Positions 51,100 through 61,460 of a DNA stretch of 64,000 bases are shown here, piece by piece. Every line of letters starts with the position of its first letter. The first letter of the stretch is position 1. Under the pieces are notes generated by a model. The model saw only the letters and a program-made list of their open reading frames with translations. It was not told where the DNA came from and searched no databases. Made by a program: the position numbers and the translations under genes. The stretch comes from Pyrocephalus nanus (lineage: Eukaryota > Chordata > Aves > Passeriformes > Tyrannidae): positions 16,651,001 to 16,715,000 of the forward strand of contig CM076270.1 of the NCBI GenBank assembly GCA_038380795.1, in the 5' to 3' direction.

Positions 51100-51447
51100 C
51101 TATATATGCTTGTGACTAATAAGACATTTTCTGGGAGGGTGTTTGATTATTTGTGTTAGTTTACTATCTGGATAAATCACTGTATTCCTGGTAAGTGTGC
51201 CATTTCCCTTCACAATCCATGTAAAACCAATTAGCAGAAAACACACCAGTAGAACAATGGGAACAGTCATGTTTCCAGGGGTCACTGTGAAGATAGATCT
51301 CCATAATATTGCTTCCATCGGAAGGAGGTTTTTGGAAAAGAATGAATATGTGAGTGAGAATAATGATGGAAGATTAGGAAGAACTTTAAGATGTCCCTTG
51401 AGAGAGGATAAGAGATAAGGAGTGTTACAGGGAGGAGAGAAATGCAT
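51100..51447 (-). CDS. Minus frame with one predicted membrane segment, unknown
   Basis: A 115-codon minus frame. The second half looks coding-like: after an acceptor-like agatctatcttcacag, the frame reads TPGNMTVPIVLLVCFLLIGF and on into a basic, polar tail. The hydrophobic core of about 19 residues (roughly residues 62-80) would make one membrane span, with NMT before it and NGT after it as possible glycosylation sequons. The first 50 residues are serine-, leucine- and phenylalanine-rich and look like pyrimidine-tract translation. I recognise no family. A likely alternative is chance, since T-rich antisense DNA easily encodes hydrophobic runs. Confidence 0.18.
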   Translation of the reverse strand: MHFSPPCNTPYLLSSLKGHLKVLPNLPSLFSLTYSFFSKNLLPMEAILWRSIFTVTPGNMTVPIVLLVCFLLIGFTWIVKGNGTLTRNTVIYPDSKLTQIIKHPPRKCLISHKHI

Positions 51448-53491
51448 CTATTGCAGAGAAAATTGGCAGCCAGGAAGAGATAGCAAAGTGAGATTTGCAG
51501 TATGTAAGTGGGCTTAGAGGAGTAAAGGACAAGGTGAACTGTAGAGAAGAGTTCCTGGAAATAAAGATAGATTTCTGTCTGGATAGCAGCTGCTTTCCAA
51601 ACCTCAGGAGTCTGATGTTCAAAAGCTGCAAATGACTGAGGTTGCTACATATCAAAACTGATCCACGTTAACCATATTAAATGGTGTGTTGAAAGTCACT
51701 TCAAGAGTATTCTAAATAAGCTAAAAGATTAAAGGAGACCTGTTGGTTGGATCCTTAAATCTGGGAACTATTTGTAGTTATGAAACAAGTTATGTTCAGG
51801 ACCCTGAGCTTCTAACTGGCTTACAGCTACTTGTCGTGCAGGAAGACAGTGTTGTGCCTCCCCTTCTCTGAGTGCAAGAAAGTGCTTTAGTTTGTTCTTC
51901 GAAGATGGGGCCTGGAGTGACCTCTACATACACCTGACCCTGTCAGACTGAGAGACCCCCCACTGTCCCCACCACGCCCCTCCCTGCATTCTCCCTAAAT
52001 TCCTGTGTATGGGCTGAGGAAACTTCTTGGAGTCGAGTGCTAAATACACGGTGTTGGAAAGGATGTGCAGGAGAGCAGGTTTATCTTCCCTCATCTGCCT
52101 TAAGCAGGGCAGTTATCCAGAAGCTCTGACAGCCATTCATTATTCATCAGCTGTCTTTCTTCTCGTCTTGCTGAGCACAGTTGTGATGTGGAAGAGCAGC
52201 CTCGTGGAGATGGATACTAGATTATGCAAGGGAATTATCTGCTCCAGTAAAGGTCTGCTTTCCAGGGCTCCTGGCATAACTAAGCAAAAAACAACAACAA
52301 AAAAGCAAATGTGGGACATAGTGTTATACCTGAAAAAATTAAGGTATTAATGCAACGAATAACTCATTCCTGTGGAACTAAATCCAAGGTAGATTTGGCT
52401 AAGGCATTCTAATGTAGAGGAGCTTTCGTCATGGTTTGGAAATGTGCTTTAACTGCATGGAGCAGCAGGAGTTCCAACCTGTTCCAGCCGGAGCTGGGTG
52501 GCTCTTGGAGCACCGTGTGGCTGTGGAGCAGGTGGGTTGTCAGCTGCTGGCTTTGTGCAGGGGACGTGGCAGATCAGGGCATTGACAAGGGCCTCTTGTC
52601 TACTGTTTATCTTAGAGATATAGCTAGCCAGCTTTCACCCCATGGTGCCTCCCTGAAAATGCCTTATTGGAAAAGAAAATGAAGGAATTGTGGCTGGATC
52701 CTTTGGCTTATATGTAAAGTAAACACTTAAGAGGTTACCCCATATAGACCAGATAAGATTCTGCCTTACAAAGTAATCTACTCCAACTTCTCTAGTTACC
52801 TGCAGGGGCAGGCATAGCATGTCAAGACCTTCTACCCTGTGTCCTGTATGGAGGGCTTTAAACACAAAACTGTAAAATACTGATTGTGCTGTGCATGTAA
52901 TTTACCTTGTGTGCCTCAGGCATCAGATACCCCATGTGCAGATCGATGATTGAAGCAGTTGATAGTCGTGCAGGAGATTGGAACAGCTGTAGGATGTACA
53001 ATGCACTGAAACAATTTTGACTTCAGTTTTCAGCCTTGAAGCAAGAGGGCACCCAGTCTGTGATTGGTTACAAAATGAGTGCTGTCTGTCCCAGTGTTTG
53101 AAGTCCATGTCACAGAGCTTTGTGGCATGAACTGTGTGATTAATATTGAGCTCTCCTGATGGCCTGAGAGCTTCCCACCACCCCTACAAACAACATCCAG
53201 CCACAGTGCAGAAATTCATCTGTGTCTGAATGTGACTGGGATGAAAATAACACCATAAAATAAAACAGCAAGAACAGGGATTAAGGTCCAAATCTTGCCT
53301 TTTTTAGGGGTGCATTGAGATCTTGCATGAGAGCAAATATGTCTCTGGATAATGTTCAAGCAGAATTGAATTTTTTGATTATATTATCAACTCAGCCTTT
53401 AAGAGCTGTAGCCATCTGCTAAAATGATATTAGTGTTTTATGAGAAAGCAACTGCATAAGGAGGCTTGAGAATATTTTAAAGCAAGGTTTT
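51448..53491. other. Non-coding stretch
   Basis: The longest frame is 107 codons on the + strand (52027-52350), beginning MESSAKYTVLERMCRRAGLS and containing a hydrophobic stretch (AVFLLVLLSTVVM). No splice support or recognisable family was found for it. Confidence 0.5.
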
Positions 53492-53692
53492 TTATCTTTT
53501 TTTAGCTGACCAGTTATTACAATGGTGCTTCCTTTGAGAGACCTTGTAGGCAAGGCTGTCAACAATAGACTTCTCAGCTACCAGTGCAGCATCCAGCTCA
53601 ACCTCCATCTCTGGGACAATGGACAAGAAAAGTACAAAGTGGTGATCAGCTTGCCAATTGTTGTGGGTCATAAATAACTCCTTGTTCTGTTC
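53492..53692. other. Exon-like segment open on both strands, unknown
   Basis: A strong + acceptor (ggttttttatctttttttag) ends at 53505. The + frame from the ATG at 53522 encodes 51 residues, beginning MVLPLRDLVGKAVNNRLLSY and ending VVISLPIVVGHK, stop at 53675-53677. The hydrophobic-polar alternation near its end (SIQLNLHL, KVVISLPIVV) suggests beta strands. On the minus strand the same DNA is open for 67 codons and includes PEMEVELDAALVAEKSIVDS. Both translations look protein-like, which is unusual for a short segment. I cannot name a family; a decayed retrocopy, a lone exon or chance are all possible. Confidence 0.2.
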
Positions 53693-56315
53693 TCAGCTTT
53701 GCTGATCTTACCTGGCTGCACGATACTGCACCAAAAGCAATTTAAATGGTTACTTTTTTAAAATACCTAATATCTGAATCCGACTCTAGGATGCCAGCAA
53801 AGCTATTTCACAAGGAAGGATGCTCCTTTCTTTTGTGCTGCTTGAACCTCATCACCCTGCTGTGATGCTTAATGAAATCGTTGTGCAAACTGTGAATGCT
53901 GATTTTTATAAGCCAAGTCCCACAAATGGTTGCTGTGCTTTCAATCAGCTGTGAGCTGACGGGAACCTTGTCACACTTTCCAAGCAGGTGTTAATATAGG
54001 GTATTTATATTCATAAACATTAATATGCTAAAGCTGTCCATTGAATTAAAGGAAACTCCTTGTCCAAGGCTGCCTGAATGGGATGGCCTCACAGGGGACA
54101 AGGTTTTAGGACAGCTGAAGGGATCTGTACTTTGATTTGGATGTTTTGTTCACACACTGTGCTCAAAGTGTTTTAGGGACAGAAAGACTTCAGTCTAAGA
54201 AACAAGCAAGGAGGGCCTGGAGAGCTTGAAATGACTTTAGGAGAAAGTTATTTTTCTAGATCTATGAAAATAGTGGACACATGCAGCATTCTTTTCTTGG
54301 ACTGTAGCAGATGTGTCCAGTGAGGATGAGGTGGCAACCAAGAATAGCATCCAAGAAAGCAAAATGCTGGGTATGGGTGGAAGATATTAGTGGGATGCCA
54401 CTCACAGCAGACAGTGAGACAGCTCAGTCCCAGGGACAGCCTGAGAATGAGCTGAAGAAGCAATGTCTGAATGGTGCTCAGATGCTGAAAAAAGCTGAGT
54501 GCTTCAAAGTTCTGGTTCTGAGATAGCCCAGCATCAGGAGAGGTGCTCCACCAAATGCAGGAGCTGCCAGTTTTTAGCAACAAGTTTAGATTTAAGAGCA
54601 AGATATTCCAGGCAAACTTAGATGACTGAGCTGGAAGGAGGCTGTTTGCTGTCCAGGTGAGGGGGCTGCAACCTGGATTTCTTCGGTCAAGTGTGCTCTG
54701 CAGGAGAGCACTCGGAAGGAAGTAAATATTTTACTGAAGACCATTTTGTGATTTTAAACCAAGCATCAAGTTCCCCACCAGGTGCACTTGCCCTGCACAT
54801 CAGAACTGCAGAAGAGCTGATGGGTTCCCAGCTGTTTGTGTGATAACAGCCTGAGGTTCTTTGCTTACAGGGCAAGCATAGTTTAAACTCTGGAAACCGA
54901 TCCTTGCCCTCTTTGCAATAAAACTCTGGGTGTGTCTGGCAAAAGCCGACAGCCAGTCCTGCACACACTTGTCTGGTTGCTGCTTAACGACCTTTGCAGG
55001 GACTGTGACTGAGTGCTCTTTAAAGGCAGGTTGCATTCCATGCTTTGAGCAGGATTCAGAACCAGCTGAAATGAAGGCAGATAACCTGATTGGAGCTTTG
55101 GATCAGGCACCCTCTGCCATCCCAGATGGTGTGGGGGAGAAATAGAGGCAAACTGAGACTTTTGAGCAGCTTTTCACATTTCTTTCCTGAAGATGCTAGG
55201 CATAATGACAGTCTAAGCCAGCTCCTCTTTCTGCTTGATGTCGATTTAAAAAGAGCTTGTTACGAATGCACTTTTATATTTAATGGACGGTGCAAAACTT
55301 TTCATTCTCAAAATCTGCCTATCCAAAAGGTAGGGTCTGCATCCTCTAATTCCAGGAGACAACAACTTGAGAGCAAAGAGGGGAACTCTGCAGATGCTGA
55401 AATACCTGAACAGTTTACTCTGATCTACAGAAGACCTTAAGTTGATTCAGTATTTAATTTATAAGTCTAATTTGTCATACACCAATAGCAAAGTTTATTA
55501 AGAGTGGCAGTAGTTAATCTTAGGAAATTTACAATCTGTTGAGCGTAAAAAAAGTTGTAGCACTGATATTTTCAGTGCATCTGCGAACCCTGTGTCCTTG
55601 GGAGATACTGGGACTTGGCAATGGTGAAGCCATAAAATTAGGTATAGTATATCCAGGCCAGTGATGTTACATCTTTCTGGATCTCAGGAGCCAGAGAGTA
55701 GAAGTCAAATATTTAGAATAAGATTTATATTTTATCATTATATTTGATCACAGTGACTGCCCTTTGTAGAACGGCAGAAGAGTCCCTGCACTTTTTTTTT
55801 ATAGTAAAAAAAGGCAAACGGAAATATATTAAAAAAACCCTGAAATTGCAATATATAAAATATATATTTGAGATTTTTCCAACCCAACAAATTCAGCTTT
55901 TAATATTTCAAATGAAGTGCATAAACATCTTGCAAAACTGATACTGAGAAATATATTAAAGTCAACAGGTAGTTTAGTCACAAACATTTTGATTAATTTT
56001 TCAGAAACATGCTTGTGCAGTGGCAACAACACCTCCCATTTCTGAACAGTCACAGAAAATGAAAGTATCTATGATTGTTTACCCAAAGTTTGTCTATGAG
56101 TTTAAAAATTCAGTATGGTGAAGTCACAGTACAAAAACAATTTGAATTTTTTATAGCCTGCATAAAAGCCTTCTGCAGTTTGTGCTTGACTAGTGTTGAA
56201 TGAGGCATGAACTGAAATCCAGCTGTGACTGTTCTGATTTTCATTCATGTTAATTCAATTTAACACGAAGCAAACCTTCACTGTATGTCAGTCTGTCCCA
56301 TCAATCCTGTTGCAG
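53693..56315. other. Non-coding stretch
   Basis: The longest frames are 117 codons (54248-54601, minus) and 116 codons (55090-55440, +), without domains. TA-rich simple sequence lies near 55848-55870. A strong minus donor near 53711 has no acceptable partner exon. Confidence 0.55.
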
Positions 56316-56351
56316 CACACAAGGCAAGCACCACCTGTGCAAAGGCTCCAG
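56316..56351 (+). other. Candidate 36-base microexon (splice-bounded)
   Basis: A good acceptor (tctgtcccatcaatcctgttgcag, last bases shown) and a near-consensus donor (CAG then gtaagt) bound exactly 36 bases, open in phase 0 (HTRQAPPVQRLQ). Microexons with multiple-of-three length are real in vertebrate neural genes, but this one has no other support. Confidence 0.15.
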
Positions 56352-56586
56352 GTAAGTGCGTGTCATACCCCTAAAAACCTGCAGCCCCAAGAACAGCAGC
56401 AGACAAGTGGTCATTTAAACCATTGCAAGCAACTGCCAGAAGAGGAAAATGCTTAATGGTCGCAGCAAATAGTTCAAATATATCTGTATTTTAAATTTAG
56501 CAAGGTGGGAACAGATCATGCCATTACACAGCTTTGGCTGTATAATTTCCCTGGTAGCTGAGAAAATGGCCAGATGAAGAAAGGAC

Positions 56587-57375
56587 AATCATGGAATCAT
56601 TTAGGTTGGAATAGCCACTCTGCCCCCAGCCTGTAACGCTGCGTGGGGTTGTTGAGACCCAAGCGCAGGACCCAGCACCTCACCTTTGTTGAACCTCATG
56701 CCATTGACCTTGGCCTATTGATCCAGCCTGTCCAGATCCCTCTGCAGAATCTTCCTGCCTTCCAGCAGATCAACACTCCCACCCAATTTGATGTCATCTG
56801 CAGACTGACTGCCCTTGATCTCTTGCCTGGATGGTGGATAAAGATGTTACCACAGAATTGGCCCCAGCACTGAGCCCTGGGGTGTCTCACTGGTGACAGG
56901 CCCAGCTGGGTGTAACTCCAGTCACCACTGTCTGGTCCCGGCCATCCAGACAGATTTTTACCCAGTGGAGAATGGTCCTGTGCAGGCTGTGGGCTGCCAG
57001 CTTCTCCAGGAGATTGCTGTGGGACACAGTATCAAAGCTTTGCTGAAGTCCAAGTAGACACACCCACAGCCTTTTCCTCATCCACTGAATGGGTCATCTT
57101 GCCATGGAAGGAGATGAGGTTGGTCAAGTAGGACCTGCCTTTCATGAATCTGTGCTCTCTGGACCTGCTCCCCTTCTGTCCTGTATGTGACAGCACCCAG
57201 GATGGTCTGCTCTGTGACCTTCCCCAGCACCAAGGTCAGGCTGTCACCCCTGTAGTTCCCTGGGTCCTTCCGACCCTTCTTGTAGGTGGGCATCACATTT
57301 GCTGACCTCCAGTCAACTGGGACCTCCCCAGTTAGCCAAGACTGCTGGTAAATGATTGGATGTGGCTTGCCTGTG
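56587..57375 (-). mobile_element. CR1 LINE copy, internally deleted and inactivated
   Basis: Read on the minus strand, the copy carries part of the reverse transcriptase ORF2 and the 3' terminus of a CR1 non-LTR retrotransposon. Visible reverse-transcriptase landmarks: YKKGRKDPGNYR, FDTVSHSNLLEKLAAHSL, WVKICLDG, and [12 protein letters not shown] residues with the catalytic ADD encoded at 56793-56801. Several frameshifts and in-frame stops separate these blocks, so it is dead. The extreme 3' end is at 56587-56611 (reverse complement atcatggaatcatttaggtt), but it joins ORF2 at about 56631 after about 19 unplaced bases. The rest of ORF2 and most of the 3' UTR are missing. The 5' part is truncated near 57375, as usual for CR1. 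CR1 ends in short octamer repeats and makes no clear target-site duplication; none is seen. Confidence 0.92.
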
Positions 57376-58927
57376 CTGTAATTTCATGCACTATAAGCAC
57401 AGTCTGCTTGAAGGGAGCAGTGCCCTATTTTCCTCTCTGGAAAGGCATTCATCAGGAGACTGCAAGGAGCATCTCTGTCAATATGGACTGCCCTTCCTGC
57501 TCAGCCATGCAATCAGTTCCTGATCTCCTAACACTGGCATTTAGGGGAAAAACACCAAAGCTGTACCAGTTAAATATTGCAGCAGTCAAGTGTTTGGCTT
57601 TACTTCCTGTCCATGTCCTCTATAGGTGCAGGTTGACTGTAGATGCCACTGAGTCAGGCTTCCATGGGCCTATTTAGATTCTTTTTTTCTCTTGGAACAT
57701 CGGTCTTGTGATACTTCAATGTTTCTGTTTAGGACTAAGCATAAGTAGGAGGTTGAGTAACAGAAAGCAGAACACTCACACCTCACAAAGATCAGGGCTG
57801 GAGCTGTGTTTGATTAGGGATATACAGAACCTGTCACTTCAGTGGATTGAATGTTGATTTGAAAGCAAACCTCAGTTATCTTAACGCTGACAGTCACTAA
57901 GGTCACAACATAATTTATCATTAGAGAGTGCCTGTTTTTTGTAATCATGGTATTTGTCCTGAAGGACTTGGAAAAACATCTATACTTAGCAATTCCTTTA
58001 TCTCAGAAATTATAATCTCTTGCGGAAATTGCTTTCCTAGGAGAAGTATTTTCTTGTTTTCTGATGGTCACTGGTTTTGCTTTCTCCTCTCAGTTGGGAT
58101 CCTTTAGTGTCCTGTTGAATGAAATCAGTTTGCTTGAGGAAATTCCAGCCAGCCCTCAGAACTTGTATTCTGGGTCAGCTTCCAGCTTTGATTCCTTTTT
58201 ATACACTGAAAATGCTGTCATTAAAAACCAACTTGTGACAAAGCTGAACCCGTTGAGTGAGGCTTTAGCATTTGATACATATTGCTACCTATGAAGAAAC
58301 GTGGAATGGGGCTTCTTAAAGAAGTAAAAGTGTAGTCCCTGATAGTGCAGTCTTTGTTTATATCAGCTTCTCCAGATGCTCCCTGTGTGACTCAGGGAAG
58401 AACCTGTGGCATTTGTGTTCCTGCTGTTGGTGTTACGTGTCTGTTTGCAGAGAAAGATAAAAGTGTGTCACCCAAAACAAAGCAGAAGCTCAAACTCACC
58501 TCTACAAAGCTATTTAATATGTATTTAGCATATGTATTATTTGCCATATAGACCTTCAGAGCAAGTTAACTTCCACTTATTCAGATCACCAGGATGTGAG
58601 AACATGTTTATCATCACAGGGGAGGGTTGTCCAAGAGAGCACTCATGCCTCTGACATTTGGGATCAGTGTTCACTAGTCCAGAATCCTGTGTGATCTTGG
58701 ATGTATTGCTGTGATTGTCACTGGTGACTGAGTGAAACTGTGAAGATGGTACTGGAGAGAGGGAGCAATGAGAATGAAGTACCTTCAACCATATGTTCTT
58801 TGCTATATATAGTGTGTGTGCATGTGTATAAATATACAGGGAGGAAGCGTTTTAAATTAACTCAAAAAAGTAGTTATAAACCAATTTTTTTCAAAATCTT
58901 TCCAGTGAATTTCAGGTTGAAATTTTG
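57376..58927. other. Non-coding stretch
   Basis: Frames of up to 105 codons (57360-57677, +), which begins in the edge of the CR1 copy. Short TA and TG runs occur near 58803-58835. Nothing recognised. Confidence 0.6.
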
Positions 58928-58956
58928 TTTTTTTTTTTTTTGTTTTTTTTTTTTTT
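58928..58956. repeat. T-rich tract (T14-G-T14)
   Basis: Two T runs separated by one G, inside AT-rich DNA. A + frame here ends in a phenylalanine run because of it. Confidence 0.95.
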
Positions 58957-61334
58957 GGCATTTATGACATCATCCAGTTTCTAGTAAAAGAAAACAGTGG
59001 AAAGGAAGACTGCAAAAAAAGAGAGAAAAAAATAACCAACTACACTGAATGTAAATTTAAACAGCTTCAGAAAGCACAGTGGTTTTTGAAAAACATGGAG
59101 GTTTCAATCAGACTGTGTGATTAAAAACTGGGTCAATCATTTTTTTCATTAAAAATGCAGACATTTGGGTTAGTTCTTATTTTAGCACCAAGCATGTAAA
59201 TATGCCATTAAGAAACACTTTCAGTCTAGCAGCTGAATTTCAAGAAATGGTACTACTTTCCTGTAATCTGTGGTGAAAATCTTGTGACTCAGTTTTTCTC
59301 AGGCATCAGTGACATATTTGTACCATTGAATTCCTGGACTGGCAGATACCATGGAAAGCACAGAAAACATGCTTAGCTCTTCAACAGGTGCAGTTTAAAT
59401 GTGTGACCTTTTCACAGATCTTTTAAGGATTTAAATTTTTTTTTCCCCAACAAAGTTATAAACAGTAATAAAAATATTTATGGTTGGCTACTGATATTTT
59501 TAAGAGCCTGTTTGAGTTGAGGAGGAAGCAGGATGAGGGAAGGAATTCTGAGCAGGGATCACCAGTGTTGCCAGGTGCTTCACAAATGTGTTTATGAGGT
59601 GGGAAAGGAGGCTGCTTCTCTCAAGGCTGAGGGGAATGAATCACTCAAGTGGGAGGTAAAGTGCCATCCAAGAAAAGAGAGAATCTCTTCTCCTTTGCAC
59701 TGAGCCAGCTCCTAAATAGATTAAATAATACTTTCAGGTCCACTGGTGTGTTGCAAAGCAAGGCAAACATCCTCAGCTCTCCAAGCCCTGTGGTGTTCAC
59801 ACCTGGCTCGGCTGCCCCGCGATGTACACGAGGTACATGGAGCTGGACTGGGATGTATCGAGCAGTCATTTACAACTTCTCATTGACCTGCTCTCAGAAA
59901 GCTCTTCAGCTTGCATGTTCAGGAGTCAGGGCTGAATCCCCTGCTGTTGGTGACCTCCAGTTATTGAGGAGACACCATTATGGTTTTATCTTCAGTGTCA
60001 ACCAGGGGAGTCCCTTAAGGCCACTCACACTGTTGAATGAAACACAGTGTTGTCTAAGGCATGGCTTCTCTTATCACCTCTCCCAGCATTTGGCAATTGG
60101 TAATATTAGCCCTAAAGTGCTGAGTTTTGCATTTTGATGTGAAAAAAAGAACATATTTACTGATATTCTTCTGTTGGTTCTGGGTTCCAGGCACATGAAG
60201 GTGTGTTGCCATCTCCAAAGTAAGAACAATGCTTAAATTTACAACCATTTCTTGGTTTTGCCTTGAACTCCTAATAAGCTGTTAAAAAGTTCTAGCAAAA
60301 TGCTTTTATGCAATTTGAAACCTGTAAAAATGAAAATGCGTTTTAGAATGTATTTGCTATTAGTCTGTCTTTCTAGTGTTTGCTGAGGATTTCTCCAAGG
60401 TTTGTACCTTGGAAGTGAAGAACATGATGTGGTAATGCTCAGTTTTGTTACTGCCTTTCACAGAGGACTTAAGAGTTATTGTAAGGACTGGCAAACAAAC
60501 CTTCCCTCATTCCTTACTCAGTGCTGCATCATCTCCCCTCTAGTTCAGGGTGGAACTTGCATTTGTCTCTTCTCTAACTTTTAGGTTCCAACTTTTGTCT
60601 TCGTTCATCCCATCATTTCTCACACAGTGAATTGCAGTCTTCAAAGGGCACTGAAATTAGTGAGGATCTTGACATTGTGAAAAATGTAAAAGTGCAAAAT
60701 GTGTGTGTGGTGAGTAGAAGAGCTTTGGTACAACAGTGTTCTCAGCAGCAGCTCAGTCCTTTATTTGTACTGGCCACCGGCTCTTTGTGGGAAAGGTGAG
60801 TGGCTGCCACTGGCACTGTTTGACTATTCCTTAGTGGGTGTGTTTGCACAAGTACAAAGGTACAGCAGGGTCATGTTTCTGAAGATGGGGACAGCACAGC
60901 CAGGCTGCTTTCCTGTCCCCTGCCATCCTGGGTCAGGTCCTTCTGTTTCCTGGGATATTTGCATTGAGACTTCTACCAGTGTTTCTTAATTCGAACACTT
61001 CTAGCTAAGATTTTCTGAGATGCAGTAATGATGAACTTCCTAGACCTAATGACATCCTGTGTGAGAGCATTTGGCACTGAGAAAATCTTAGGAAAAACTG
61101 GGTCAAAGGGAAGTTTCTCTTGTCAGTCAATTCAAACTTTCAGAGCTGAGGCTGAGCTGGGTAGTACCTCTTACATGCCATCCTAAATTTATATGCAGGA
61201 CTGGAACAGTATCTTCACAAGAGGCAGTGAGAGGTGTTGGCCATTAAAAAGTAATACTATATTGCACTAAAAAAGGATGGATGAGGAGCCCCAGGTTTAA
61301 ATGGGAATAGATGAACTTCTCTTTTTGTTTACAG
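58957..61334. other. Non-coding stretch holding the longest frame of the window
   Basis: A 162-codon + frame (59649-60137) begins MGGKVPSKKRENLFSFALSQ. It has no recognisable domain, no supporting splice signals and mixed composition. A length near 160 codons is not remarkable for one frame in 64 kb. A 50-base segment near 60746-60795 has a good donor (AAG then gtgagt) and a fair acceptor. Confidence 0.5.
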
Positions 61335-61460
61335 CACTGTAATTGCAGAAAGCAACTTTTTTCAAAGAGTTGTAGAACTTCTGCTTGTTCTTTTACCATC
61401 CTGACCATCTACTGGCCACTGTGCTCCCTGTGTAGTTACTGTGCTCTAGTGCACAACTGA
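61335..61460 (+). other. Candidate terminal exon, cysteine-rich, unknown
   Basis: A strong acceptor (acttctctttttgtttacag) ends at 61334. The in-phase frame encodes 41 residues with eight cysteines (beginning HCNCRKQLFSKSCRTSACSF) and stops at 61458-61460. Cysteine spacing matches no motif I know. Most likely a chance reading of TG-rich DNA. Confidence 0.12.

Noticed and set aside
56643..57296. Short frames on both strands inside the CR1 copy
   Set aside because: The minus ones are broken pieces of CR1 reverse transcriptase and the + one is its shadow; covered by the CR1 entry.
59649..60137. Longest open frame of the window (162 codons)
   Set aside because: No domain, no splice signals and ordinary composition; a length expected by chance for the best frame in 64 kb.
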